Origin: Panagrolaimus kolymaensis
Lineage: Eukaryota > Nematoda > Chromadorea > Rhabditida > Panagrolaimidae
DNA length: 64,000 nucleotides
Direction: 5' to 3'
Assembly (NCBI GenBank): GCA_028622995.1
Contig: JAJQJQ010000059.1
Span: 1,294,453-1,358,452 of the forward strand
Below, in pieces: positions 48,901 through 61,912 of this stretch (position 1 is its first letter; each line of letters begins with the position of its first letter). A model generated the notes under the pieces. The model worked only from the letters and a program-made list of their open reading frames with translations. It had not been told where the DNA came from and ran no database searches. Position numbers and translations under genes: made by a program.

Positions 48901-49807
48901 GATTTGATAAAAATAAACTTTCTTTTTTTTAATTCTCTAGAAGCTGCTGGGAAAGCCGGTTGAAGAAACGATAATGCATATCGTATTAATTATGTTTAAA
49001 TAAAGCAAATTTTGAAAGATTTTCATCCAAGTTTTGGATTTGATAAAAATAAACTTTCTTTTTTTTAATTCTCTAGAAGCTGCTGGGAAAGAAAATTTAA
49101 GAAACGATAATGCAAATCGTATTAATTATGTTTAAATAAAGCAAAATTTGAAAGATTTTCATCCAAGTTTTGGATTTGATAAAAATAAACTTTCTTTTTT
49201 TTAATTCTCTAGAAGCTGCTGGGAAAGCCGGTTGAAGAAACGATAATGCATATCGTATTAATTATGTTTAAATAAAGCAAAATTTGAAAGATTTTCATCC
49301 AAGTTTTGGATTTGATAAAAATAAACTTTCTTTTTTTTAATTCTCTAGAAGCTGCTGGGAAAGCCGGTTGAAGAAACGATAATGCATATCGTATTAATTA
49401 TGTTTAAATAAAGCAAAATTTGAAAGATTTTCATCCAAGTTTTGGATTTGATAAAAATAAACTTTCTTTTTTTTAATTCTCTAGAAGCTGCTGGGAAAGA
49501 AAATTTAAGAAACGATAATGCAAATCGTATTAATTATGTTTAAATAAAGCAAATTTTGAAAGATTTTCATCCAAGTTTTGGATTTGATAAAAATAAACTT
49601 TCTTTTTTTTAATTCTCTAGAAGCTGCTGGGAAAGCCGGTTGAAGAAACGATAATGCATATCGTATTAATTATGTTTAAACAAAGCAAAATTTGAAAGAT
49701 TTTCATCCAAGTTTTGGATTTGATAAAAATAAACTTTCTTTTTTTTAATTCTCTAGAAGCTGCTGGGAAAGCCGGTTGAAGAAACGATAATGCATATCGT
49801 ATTAATT
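45967..49807 (+). repeat. A/B mosaic between the two 2.0-kb copies
   Basis: B units slightly exceed A. The six-unit order B, A, B, B(del), A, B of 45077 reappears at 47116 (shift 2,039 bp). Units at 48203 and 48338 are two successive B deletions, CGATAAGCAT at 48292 and AAGATAAGCAT at 48426, and a matching pair occurs at 57518 and 57652 (shift 9,226 bp). The first T-to-C change giving GTTTAAACAAAG is at 49681. Confidence 0.8.
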
Positions 49808-51803
49808 ATGTTTAAATAAAGCAAAATTTGAAAGATTTTCATCCAAGTTTTGGATTTGATAAAAATAAACTTTCTTTTTTTTAATTCTCTAGAAGCTGCT
49901 GGGAAAGAAAATTTAAGAAACGATAATGCAAATCGTATTAATTATGTTTAAATAAAGCAAATTTTGAAAGATTTTCATCCAAGTTTTTGATTTGATAAAA
50001 ATAAACTCTCTTTTTTTTAATTCTCTAGAAGCTGCTGGGAAAGAAAATATAAGAAATGATAATGAAAATCGTATTAATTATGTTTAAATAAAGCAAAATT
50101 TGAAAGATTTTCATCCAAGTTTTGGATTTGATAAAAATAAACTTTCTTTTTTTTAATTCTCTAGAAGCTGCTGGGAAAGAAAATTTAAGAAACGATAATG
50201 CAAATCGTATTAATTATGTTTAAATAAAGCAAAATTTGAAAGATTTTCATCCAAGTTTTGGATTTGATAAAAATAAACTTTCTTTTTTTAATTCTCTAGA
50301 AGCTGCTGGGAAAGAAAATTTAAGAAACGATAATGCAAATCGTATTAATTATGTTTAAATAAAGCAAAATTTGAAAGATTTTCATCCAAGTTTTGGATTT
50401 GATAAAAATAAACTTTCTTTTTTTAATTCTCTAGAAGCTGCTGGGAAAGAAAATTTAAGAAACGATAATGCAAATCGTATTAATTATGTTTAAATAAAGC
50501 AAAATTTGAAAGATTTTCATCCAAGTTTTGGATTTGATAAAAATAAACTTTCTTTTTTTAATTCTCTAGAAGCTGCTGGGAAAGAAAATTTAAGAAACGA
50601 TAATGCAAATCGTATTAATTATGTTTAAATAAAGCAAAATTTGAAAGATTTTCATCCAAGTTTTGGATTTGATAAAATAAACTTTCTTTTTTTAATTCTC
50701 TAGAAGCTGCTGGGAAAGAAAATTTAAGAAACGATAATGCAAATCGTATTTATTATGTTTAAATAAAGCAAAATTTGAAAGATTTTCATCCAAGTTTTGG
50801 ATTTGATAAAAATAAACTTTCTTTTTTTAATTCTCTAGAAGCTGCTGGGAAAGAAAATTTAAGAAACGATAATGCAAATCGTATTAATTATGTTTAAATA
50901 AAGCAAAATTTGAAAGATTTTCATCCAAGTTTTGGATTTGATAAAAATAAACTTTCTTTTTTTTAATTCTCTAGAAGCTGCTGGGAAAGCCGGTTGAAGA
51001 AACGATAATGCATATCGTATTAATTATGTTTAAATAAAGCAAAATTTGAAAGATTTTCATCCAAGTTTTGGATTTGATAAAAATAAACTTTCTTTTTTTT
51101 AATTCTCTAGAAGCTGCTGGGAAAGAAAATTTAAGAAACGATAATGCAAATCGTATTAATTATGTTTAAATAAAGCAAATTTTGAAAGATTTTCATCCAA
51201 GTTTTGGATTTGATAAAAATAAACTTTCTTTTTTTTAATTCTCTAGAAGCTGCTGGGAAAGCCGGTTGAAGAAACGATAATGCATATCGTATTAATTATG
51301 TTTAAATAAAGCAAAATTTGAAAGATTTTCATCCAAGTTTTGGATTTGATAAAAATAAACTTTCTTTTTTTTAATTCTCTAGAAGCTGCTGGGAAAGCCG
51401 GTTGAAGAAACGATAAGCATATCGTATTAATTATGTTTAAATAAAGCAAAATTTGAAAGATTTTCATCCAAGTTTTGGATTTGATAAAAATAAACTTTCT
51501 TTTTTTTAATTCTCTAGAAGCTGCTGGGAAAGAAAATTTAAGAAACGATAATGCAAATCGTATTAATTATGTTTAAATAAAGCAAAATTTGAAAGATTTT
51601 CATCCAAGTTTTGGATTTGATAAAAATAAACTTTCTTTTTTTTAATTCTCTAGAAGCTGCTGGGAAAGCCGGTTGAAGAAACGATAATGCATATCGTATT
51701 AATTATGTTTAAATAAAGCAAAATTTGAAAGATTTTCATCCAAGTTTTGGATTTGATAAAAATAAACTTTCTTTTTTTTAATTCTCTAGAAGCTGCTGGG
51801 AAA
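49808..51803 (+). repeat. 2.0-kb block, copy 2 of the dispersed duplication
   Basis: The D-like unit (49968), lost A (50671), ATTTATTATG (50748) and CGATAAGCAT (51411) are each exactly 5,837 bp from their counterparts in copy 1. The left flank here is B and the right flank A, opposite to copy 1. Confidence 0.87.
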
Positions 51804-53356
51804 GAAAATTTAAGAAACGATAATGCAAATCGTATTAATTATGTTTAAATAAAGCAAATTTTGAAAGATTTTCATCCAAGTTTTGGATTTGATAAAAATA
51901 AACTTTCTTTTTTTTAATTCTCTAGAAGCTGCTGGGAAAGCCGGTTGAAGAAACGATAATGCATATCGTATTAATTATGTTTAAATAAAGCAAAATTTGA
52001 AAGATTTTCATCCAAGTTTTGGATTTGATAAAATAAACTTTCTTTTTTTAATTCTCTAGAAGCTGCTGGGAAAGAAAATTTAAGAAACGATAATGCAAAT
52101 CGTATTTATTATGTTTAAATAAAGCAAAATTTGAAAGATTTTCATCCAAGTTTTGGATTTGATAAAAATAAACTTTCTTTTTTTAATTCTCTAGAAGCTG
52201 CTGGGAAAGAAAATTTAAGAAACGATAATGCAAATCGTATTAATTATGTTTAAATAAAGCAAAATTTGAAAGATTTTCATCCAAGTTTTGGATTTGATAA
52301 AAATAAACTTTCTTTTTTTTAATTCTCTAGAAGCTGCTGGGAAAGCCGGTTGAAGAAACGATAATGCATATCGTATTAATTATGTTTAAATAAAGCAAAA
52401 TTTGAAAGATTTTCATCCAAGTTTTGGATTTGATAAAAATAAACTTTCTTTTTTTTAATTCTCTAGAAGCTGCTGGGAAAGAAAATTTAAGAAACGATAA
52501 TGCAAATCGTATTAATTATGTTTAAATAAAGCAAATTTTGAAAGATTTTCATCCAAGTTTTGGATTTGATAAAAATAAACTTTCTTTTTTTTAATTCTCT
52601 AGAAGCTGCTGGGAAAGCCGGTTGAAGAAACGATAATGCATATCGTATTAATTATGTTTAAATAAAGCAAAATTTGAAAGATTTTCATCCAAGTTTTGGA
52701 TTTGATAAAAATAAACTTTCTTTTTTTTAATTCTCTAGAAGCTGCTGGGAAAGCCGGTTGAAGAAACGATAAGCATATCGTATTAATTATGTTTAAATAA
52801 AGCAAAATTTGAAAGATTTTCATCCAAGTTTTGGATTTGATAAAAATAAACTTTCTTTTTTTTAATTCTCTAGAAGCTGCTGGGAAAGAAAATTTAAGAA
52901 ACGATAATGCAAATCGTATTAATTATGTTTAAATAAAGCAAAATTTGAAAGATTTTCATCCAAGTTTTGGATTTGATAAAAATAAACTTTCTTTTTTTTA
53001 ATTCTCTAGAAGCTGCTGGGAAAGCCGGTTGAAGAAACGATAATGCATATCGTATTAATTATGTTTAAATAAAGCAAAATTTGAAAGATTTTCATCCAAG
53101 TTTTGGATTTGATAAAAATAAACTTTCTTTTTTTTAATTCTCTAGAAGCTGCTGGGAAAGAAAATTTAAGAAACGATAATGCAAATCGTATTAATTATGT
53201 TTAAATAAAGCAAATTTTGAAAGATTTTCATCCAAGTTTTGGATTTGATAAAAATAAACTTTCTTTTTTTTAATTCTCTAGAAGCTGCTGGGAAAGCCGG
53301 TTGAAGAAACGATAATGCATATCGTATTAATTATGTTTAAATAAAGCAAAATTTGA
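50645..53356 (+). repeat. 10-mer higher-order repeat, two tandem copies of 1,356 bp
   Basis: Units 50645-52000 run A(lost A, 134 bp), A7, B, A, B, B(del), A, B, A, B, and the same ten follow at 52001-53356. The lengths 134 + 135 + 135 + 7 x 136 sum to 1,356, matching the shift between markers (50671 to 52027, 50748 to 52104, 51243 to 52599). The 10-mer starts inside the dispersed 2.0-kb block, so the tandem step happened after, or at the edge of, that copying. Confidence 0.87.
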
Positions 53357-56300
53357 AAGATTTTCATCCAAGTTTTGGATTTGATAAAAATAAACTTTCT
53401 TTTTTTTAATTCTCTAGAAGCTGCTGGGAAAGAAAATTTAAGAAACGATAATGCAAATCGTATTAATTATGTTTAAATAAAGCAAATTTTGAAAGATTTT
53501 CATCCAAGTTTTGGATTTGATAAAAATAAACTTTCTTTTTTTTAATTCTCTAGAAGCTGCTGGGAAAGCCGGTTGAAGAAACGATAATGCATATCGTATT
53601 AATTATGTTTAAATAAAGCAAAATTTGAAAGATTTTCATCCAAGTTTTGGATTTGATAAAAATAAACTTTCTTTTTTTAATTCTCTAGAAGCTGCTGGGA
53701 AAGAAAATTTAAGAAACGATAATGCAAATCGTATTAATTATGTTTAAATAAAGCAAAATTTGAAAGATTTTCATCCAAGTTTTGGATTTGATAAAAATAA
53801 ACTTTCTTTTTTTAATTCTCTAGAAGCTGCTGGGAAAGAAAATTTAAGAAACGATAATGCAAATCGTATTAATTATGTTTAAATAAAGCAAAATTTGAAA
53901 GATTTTCATCCAAGTTTTGGATTTGATAAAAATAAACTTTCTTTTTTTAATTCTCTAGAAGCTGCTGGGAAAGAAAATTTAAGAAACGATAATGCAAATC
54001 GTATTAATTATGTTTAAATAAAGCAAAATTTGAAAGATTTTCATCCAAGTTTTGGATTTGATAAAAATAAACTTTCTTTTTTTAATTCTCTAGAAGCTGC
54101 TGGGAAAGAAAATTTAAGAAACGATAATGCAAATCGTATTAATTATGTTTAAATAAAGCAAAATTTGAAAGATTTTCATCCAAGTTTTGGATTTGATAAA
54201 AATAAACTTTCTTTTTTTAATTCTCTAGAAGCTGCTGGGAAAGAAAATTTAAGAAACGATAATGCAAATCGTATTAATTATGTTTAAATAAAGCAAAATT
54301 TGAAAGATTTTCATCCAAGTTTTGGATTTGATAAAATAAACTTTCTTTTTTTAATTCTCTAGAAGCTGCTGGGAAAGAAAATTTAAGAAACGATAATGCA
54401 AATCGTATTTATTATGTTTAAATAAAGCAAAATTTGAAAGATTTTCATCCAAGTTTTGGATTTGATAAAAATAAACTTTCTTTTTTTAATTCTCTAGAAG
54501 CTGCTGGGAAAGAAAATTTAAGAAACGATAATGCAAATCGTATTAATTATGTTTAAATAAAGCAAAATTTGAAAGATTTTCATCCAAGTTTTGGATTTGA
54601 TAAAAATAAACTTTCTTTTTTTTAATTCTCTAGAAGCTGCTGGGAAAGCCGGTTGAAGAAACGATAATGCATATCGTATTAATTATGTTTAAATAAAGCA
54701 AAATTTGAAAGATTTTCATCCAAGTTTTGGATTTGATAAAAATAAACTTTCTTTTTTTTAATTCTCTAGAAGCTGCTGGGAAAGAAAATTTAAGAAACGA
54801 TAATGCAAATCGTATTAATTATGTTTAAATAAAGCAAATTTTGAAAGATTTTCATCCAAGTTTTGGATTTGATAAAAATAAACTTTCTTTTTTTTAATTC
54901 TCTAGAAGCTGCTGGGAAAGCCGGTTGAAGAAACGATAATGCATATCGTATTAATTATGTTTAAATAAAGCAAAATTTGAAAGATTTTCATCCAAGTTTT
55001 GGATTTGATAAAAATAAACTTTCTTTTTTTTAATTCTCTAGAAGCTGCTGGGAAAGAAAATTTAAGAAACGATAATGCAAATCGTATTAATTATGTTTAA
55101 ATAAAGCAAAATTTGAAAGATTTTCATCCAAGTTTTGGATTTGATAAAAATAAACTTTCTTTTTTTTAATTCTCTAGAAGCTGCTGGGAAAGCCGGTTGA
55201 AGAAACGATAATGCATATCGTATTAATTATGTTTAAATAAAGCAAATTTTGAAAGATTTTCATCCAAGTTTTGGATTTGATAAAAATAAACTTTCTTTTT
55301 TTTAATTCTCTAGAAGCTGCTGGGAAAGAAAATTTAAGAAACGATAATGCAAATCGTATTAATTATGTTTAAATAAAGCAAAATTTGAAAGATTTTCATC
55401 CAAGTTTTGGATTTGATAAAAATAAACTTTCTTTTTTTTAATTCTCTAGAAGCTGCTGGGAAAGCCGGTTGAAGAAACGATAATGCATATCGTATTAATT
55501 ATGTTTAAATAAAGCAAAATTTGAAAGATTTTCATCCAAGTTTTGGATTTGATAAAAATAAACTTTCTTTTTTTTAATTCTCTAGAAGCTGCTGGGAAAG
55601 AAAATTTAAGAAACGATAATGCAAATCGTATTAATTATGTTTAAATAAAGCAAAATTTGAAAGATTTTCATCCAAGTTTTGGATTTGATAAAAATAAACT
55701 TTCTTTTTTTTAATTCTCTAGAAGCTGCTGGGAAAGAAAATTTAAGAAACGATAATGCAAATCGTATTAATTATGTTTAAATAAAGCAAAATTTGAAAGA
55801 TTTTCATCCAAGTTTTGGATTTGATAAAAATAAACTTTCTTTTTTTTAATTCTCTAGAAGCTGCTGGGAAAGCCGGTTGAAGAAACGATAATGCATATCG
55901 TATTAATTATGTTTAAATAAAGCAAATTTTGAAAGATTTTCATCCAAGTTTTGGATTTGATAAAAATAAACTTTCTTTTTTTTAATTCTCTAGAAGCTGC
56001 TGGGAAAGCCGGTTGAAAAAACGATAATGCAAATCGTATTAATTATGTTTAAATAAAGCAAATTTTGAAAGATTTTCATCCAAGTTTTGGATTTGATAAA
56101 AATAAACTTTCTTTTTTTTAATTCTCTAGAAGCTGCTGGGAAAGCCGGTTGAAGAAACGATAATGCATATCGTATTAATTATGTTTAAATAAAGCAAAAT
56201 TTGAAAGATTTTCATCCAAGTTTTGGATTTGATAAAAATAAACTTTCTTTTTTTTAATTCTCTAGAAGCTGCTGGGAAAGCCGGTTGAAGAAACGATAAT

Positions 56301-57969
56301 GCATATCGTATTAATTATGTTTAAATAAAGCAAAATTTGAAAGATTTTCATCCAAGTTTTGGATTTGATAAAAATAAACTTTCTTTTTTTTAATTCTCTA
56401 GAAGCTGCTGGGAAAGAAAATTTAAGAAACGATAATGCAAATCGTATTAATTATGTTTAAATAAAGCAAAATTTGAAAGATTTTCATCCAAGTTTTGGAT
56501 TTGATAAAAATAAACTTTCTTTTTTTTAATTCTCTAGAAGCTGCTGGGAAAGAAAATTTAAGAAACGATAATGCAAATCGTATTAATTATGTTTAAATAA
56601 AGCAAAATTTGAAAGATTTTCATCCAAGTTTTGGATTTGATAAAAATAAACTTTCTTTTTTTTAATTCTCTAGAAGCTGCTGGGAAAGAAAATTTAAGAA
56701 ACGATAATGCAAATCGTATTAATTATGTTTAAATAAAGCAAAATTTGAAAGATTTTCATCCAAGTTTTGGATTTGATAAAAATAAACTTTCTTTTTTTTA
56801 ATTCTCTAGAAGCTGCTGGGAAAGCCGGTTGAAGAAACGATAATGCATATCGTATTAATTATGTTTAAACAAAGCAAAATTTGAAAGATTTTCATCCAAG
56901 TTTTGGATTTGATAAAAATAAACTTTCTTTTTTTTAATTCTCTAGAAGCTGCTGGGAAAGCCGGTTGAAGAAACGATAATGCATATCGTATTAATTATGT
57001 TTAAATAAAGCAAAATTTGAAAGATTTTCATCCAAGTTTTGGATTTGATAAAAATAAACTTTCTTTTTTTTAATTCTCTAGAAGCTGCTGGGAAAGCCGG
57101 TTGAAGAAACGATAATGCATATCGTATTAATTATGTTTAAATAAAGCAAAATTTGAAAGATTTTCATCCAAGTTTTGGATTTGATAAAAATAAACTTTCT
57201 TTTTTTTAATTCTCTAGAAGCTGCTGGGAAAGAAAATTTAAGAAACGATAATGCAAATCGTATTAATTATGTTTAAATAAAGCAAATTTTGAAAGATTTT
57301 CATCCAAGTTTTGGATTTGATAAAAATAAACTTTCTTTTTTTTAATTCTCTAGAAGCTGCTGGGAAAGAAAATTTAAGAAACGATAATGCAAATCGTATT
57401 AATTATGTTTAAATAAAGCAAATTTTGAAAGATTTTCATCCAAGTTTTGGATTTGATAAAAATAAACTTTCTTTTTTTTAATTCTCTAGAAGCTGCTGGG
57501 AAAGCCGGTTGAAGAAACGATAAGCATATCGTATTAATTATGTTTAAATAAAGCAAAATTTGAAAGATTTTCATCCAAGTTTTGGATTTGATAAAAATAA
57601 ACTTTCTTTTTTTAATTCTCTAGAAGCTGCTGGGAAAGCCGGTTGAAGAAACGATAAGCATATCGTATTAATTATGTTTAAATAAAGCAAAATTTGAAAG
57701 ATTTTCATCCAAGTTTTGGATTTGATAAAAATAAACTTTCTTTTTTTTAATTCTCTAGAAGCTGCTGGGAAAGAAAATTTAAGAAACGATAATGCAAATC
57801 GTATTAATTATGTTTAAATAACGCAAATTTTGAAAGATTTTCATCCAAGTTTTGGATTTGATAAAAATAAACTTTCTTTTTTTTAATTCTCTAGAAGCTG
57901 CTGGGAAAGAAAATTTAAGAAACGATAATGCAAATCGTATTAATTATGTTTAAATAAAGCAAAATTTGA
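53357..57969 (+). repeat. A/B mosaic with a fourth lost-A block and the second double-deletion pair
   Basis: Five A7 units lead to another lost-A unit at 54304 (GATAAAATAAAC 54330, ATTTATTATG 54407, again 77 bp apart), followed by A7, B, A, B as in the 10-mer but without the deletion unit. Near 56017 one unit reads GTTGAAAAAACG. GTTTAAACAAAG occurs at 56870. The segment of about 0.8 kb around 56996-57815 matches about 47770-48590. I see nothing else here. Confidence 0.8.
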
Positions 57970-60281
57970 AAGATTTTCATCCAAGTTTTGGATTTGATAA
58001 AAATAAACTTTCTTTTTTTTAATTCTCTAGAAGCTGCTGGGAAAGCCGGTTGAAGAAACGATAATGCATATCGTATTAATTATGTTTAAACAAAGCAAAA
58101 TTTGAAAGATTTTCATCCAAGTTTTGGATTTGATAAAAATAAACTTTCTTTTTTTTAATTCTCTAGAAGCTGCTGGGAAAGCCGGTTGAAGAAACGATAA
58201 TGCATATCGTATTAATTATGTTTAAATAAAGCAAAATTTGAAAGATTTTCATCCAAGTTTTGGATTTGATAAAAATAAACTTTCTTTTTTTTAATTCTCT
58301 AGAAGCTGCTGGGAAAGCCGGTTGAAGAAACGATAATGCATATCGTATTAATTATGTTTAAACAAAGCAAAATTTGAAAGATTTTCATCCAAGTTTTGGA
58401 TTTGATAAAAATAAACTTTCTTTTTTTTAATTCTCTAGAAGCTGCTGGGAAAGCCGGTTGAAGAAACGATAATGCATATCGTATTAATTATGTTTAAATA
58501 AAGCAAAATTTGAAAGATTTTCATCCAAGTTTTGGATTTGATAAAAATAAACTTTCTTTTTTTTAATTCTCTAGAAGCTGCTGGGAAAGCCGGTTGAAGA
58601 AACGATAATGCATATCGTATTAATTATGTTTAAACAAAGCAAAATTTGAAAGATTTTCATCCAAGTTTTGGATTTGATAAAAATAAACTTTCTTTTTTTT
58701 AATTCTCTAGAAGCTGCTGGGAAAGCCGGTTGAAGAAACGATAATGCATATCGTATTAATTATGTTTAAATAAAGCAAAATTTGAAAGATTTTCATCCAA
58801 GTTTTGGATTTGATAAAAATAAACTTTCTTTTTTTTAATTCTCTAGAAGCTGCTGGGAAAGCCGGTTGAAGAAACGATAATGCAAATCGTATTAATTATG
58901 TTTAAATAAAGCAAATTTTGAAAGATTTTCATCCAAGTTTTGGATTTGATAAAAATAAACTTTCTTTTTTTTAATTCTCTAGAAGCTGCTGGGAAAGCCG
59001 GTTGAAGAAACGATAATGCATATCGTATTAATTATGTTTAAATAAAGCAAAATTTGAAAGATTTTCATCCAAGTTTTGGATTTGATAAAAATAAACTTTC
59101 TTTTTTTTAATTCTCTAGAAGCTGCTGGGAAAGAAAATTTAAGAAACGATAATGCAAATCGTATTAATTATGTTTAAATAAAGCAAAATTTGAAAGATTT
59201 TCATCCAAGTTTTGGATTTGATAAAAATAAACTTTCTTTTTTTTAATTCTCTAGAAGCTGCTGGGAAAGCCGGTTGAAGAAACGATAATGCATATCGTAT
59301 TAATTATGTTTAAACAAAGCAAAATTTGAAAGATTTTCATCCAAGTTTTGGATTTGATAAAAATAAACTTTCTTTTTTTTAATTCTCTAGAAGCTGCTGG
59401 GAAAGCCGGTTGAAGAAACGATAATGCATATCGTATTAATTATGTTTAAATAAAGCAAAATTTGAAAGATTTTCATCCAAGTTTTGGATTTGATAAAAAT
59501 AAACTTTCTTTTTTTTAATTCTCTAGAAGCTGCTGGGAAAGCCGGTTGAAGAAACGATAATGCATATCGTATTAATTATGTTTAAACAAAGCAAAATTTG
59601 AAAGATTTTCATCCAAGTTTTGGATTTGATAAAAATAAACTTTCTTTTTTTTAATTCTCTAGAAGCTGCTGGGAAAGCCGGTTGAAGAAACGATAATGCA
59701 TATCGTATTAATTATGTTTAAATAAAGCAAAATTTGAAAGATTTTCATCCAAGTTTTGGATTTGATAAAAATAAACTTTCTTTTTTTTAATTCTCTAGAA
59801 GCTGCTGGGAAAGCCGGTTGAAGAAACGATAATGCATATCGTATTAATTATGTTTAAACAAAGCAAAATTTGAAAGATTTTCATCCAAGTTTTGGATTTG
59901 ATAAAAATAAACTTTCTTTTTTTTAATTCTCTAGAAGCTGCTGGGAAAGCCGGTTGAAGAAACGATAATGCATATCGTATTAATTATGTTTAAATAAAGC
60001 AAAATTTGAAAGATTTTCATCCAAGTTTTGGATTTGATAAAAATAAACTTTCTTTTTTTTAATTCTCTAGAAGCTGCTGGGAAAGCCGGTTGAAGAAACG
60101 ATAATGCAAATCGTATTAATTATGTTTAAATAAAGCAAATTTTGAAAGATTTTCATCCAAGTTTTGGATTTGATAAAAATAAACTTTCTTTTTTTTAATT
60201 CTCTAGAAGCTGCTGGGAAAGCCGGTTGAAGAAACGATAATGCATATCGTATTAATTATGTTTAAATAAAGCAAAATTTGA
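57970..60281 (+). repeat. 9-mer higher-order repeat built on a B/B(T-to-C) dimer
   Basis: B units with GTTTAAACAAAG alternate with plain B units, giving 272-bp dimers with the C at 58091, 58363 and 58635, then a hybrid (58786), B and A. The order begins again at 59194 with C at 59315, 59587 and 59859 and a hybrid at 60010. The trio shift is 1,224 bp (9 x 136). The T-to-C change makes the 8-bp palindrome GTTTAAAC and removes the second AATAAA of the unit. This is a two-level hierarchy: dimer inside nonamer. Confidence 0.88.
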
Positions 60282-60553
60282 AATATTTTCATCCAAGTTT
60301 TGGATTTGATAAAAATAAACTTTCTTTTTTTTAATTCTCTAGAAGCTGCTGGGAAAGCCGGTTGAAGAAACGATAATGCATATCGTATTAATTATGTTTA
60401 AATAAAGCAAAATTTGAAAGATTTTCATCCAAGTTTTGGATTTGATAAAAATAAACTTTCTTTTTTTTAATTCTCTAGAAGCTGCTGGGAAAGCCGGTTG
60501 AAGAAACGATAATGCATATCGTATTAATTATGTTTAAATAAAGCAAAATTTGA
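60282..60553 (+). repeat. Two B units linking the 9-mer and 5-mer zones
   Basis: Two ordinary 136-bp B monomers. The B unit just before begins a junction reading GAAATATTTTC near 60280, a private change. Confidence 0.75.
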
Positions 60554-61912
60554 AAGATTTTCATCCAAGTTTTGGATTTGATAAAAATAAACTTTCTTTT
60601 TTTAATTCTCTAGAAGCTCCTGGGAAAGCCGGTTGAAGAAACGATAATGCATATCGTATTAATTATGTTTAAATAAAGCAAAATTTGAAAGATTTTCATC
60701 CAAGTTTTGGATTTGATAAAAATAAACTTTCTTTTTTTTAATTCTCTAGAAGCTGCTGGGAAAGAAAATTTAAGAAACGATAATGCAAATCGTATTAATT
60801 ATGTTTAAATAAAGCAAAATTTGAAAGATTTTCATCCAAGTTTTGGATTTGATAAAAATAAACTTTCTTTTTTTTAATTCTCTAGAAGCTGCTGGGAAAG
60901 AAAATTTAAGAAACGATAATGCAAATCGTATTAATTATGTTTAAATAAAGCAAAATTTGAAAGATTTTCATCCAAGTTTTGGATTTGATAAAAATAAACT
61001 TTCTTTTTTTTAATTCTCTAGAAGCTGCTGGGAAAGCCGGTTGAAGAAACGATAATGCATATCGTATTAATTATGTTTAAATAAAGCAAAATTTGAAAGA
61101 TTTTCATCCAAGTTTTGGATTTGATAAAAATAAACTTTCTTTTTTTTAATTCTCTAGAAGCTGCTGGGAAAGCCGGTTGAAGAAACGATAATGCATATCG
61201 TATTAATTATGTTTAAATAAAGCAAAATTTGAAAGATTTTCATCCAAGTTTTGGATTTGATAAAAATAAACTTTCTTTTTTTAATTCTCTAGAAGCTCCT
61301 GGGAAAGCCGGTTGAAGAAACGATAATGCATATCGTATTAATTATGTTTAAATAAAGCAAAATTTGAAAGATTTTCATCCAAGTTTTGGATTTGATAAAA
61401 ATAAACTTTCTTTTTTTTAATTCTCTAGAAGCTGCTGGGAAAGCCGGTTGAAGAAACGATAATGCATATCGTATTAATTATGTTTAAATAAAGCAAAATT
61501 TGAAAGATTTTCATCCAAGTTTTGGATTTGATAAAAATAAACTTTCTTTTTTTTAATTCTCTAGAAGCTGCTGGGAAAGAAAATTTAAGAAACGATAATG
61601 CAAATCGTATTAATTATGTTTAAATAAAGCAAAATTTGAAAGATTTTCATCCAAGTTTTGGATTTGATAAAAATAAACTTTCTTTTTTTTAATTCTCTAG
61701 AAGCTGCTGGGAAAGAAAATTTAAGAAACGATAATGCAAATCGTATTAATTATGTTTAAATAAAGCAAAATTTGAAAGATTTTCATCCAAGTTTTGGATT
61801 TGATAAAAATAAACTTTCTTTTTTTAATTCTCTAGAAGCTGCTGGGAAAGCCGGTTGAAGAAACGATAATGCATATCGTATTAATTATGTTTAAATAAAG
61901 CAAAATTTGAAA
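60554..61912 (+). repeat. 5-mer higher-order repeat marked by AGCTCCTGGG
   Basis: A B(T7) unit with AGCTCCTGGG in place of AGCTGCTGGG begins at 60554 and at 61233, 679 bp apart. The first copy runs B7, A, A, B, B. The second begins B7, B, A, A, B7, so it is related but not identical. The variant was not noticed elsewhere. Confidence 0.8.

Noticed and set aside
5769..57574. Reverse frames of 66-74 codons (MKIFQILL...) as membrane peptides
   Set aside because: Each is produced by a single-base deletion in a B unit that joins two copies of a 29-codon frame. Identity between copies follows from block duplication.
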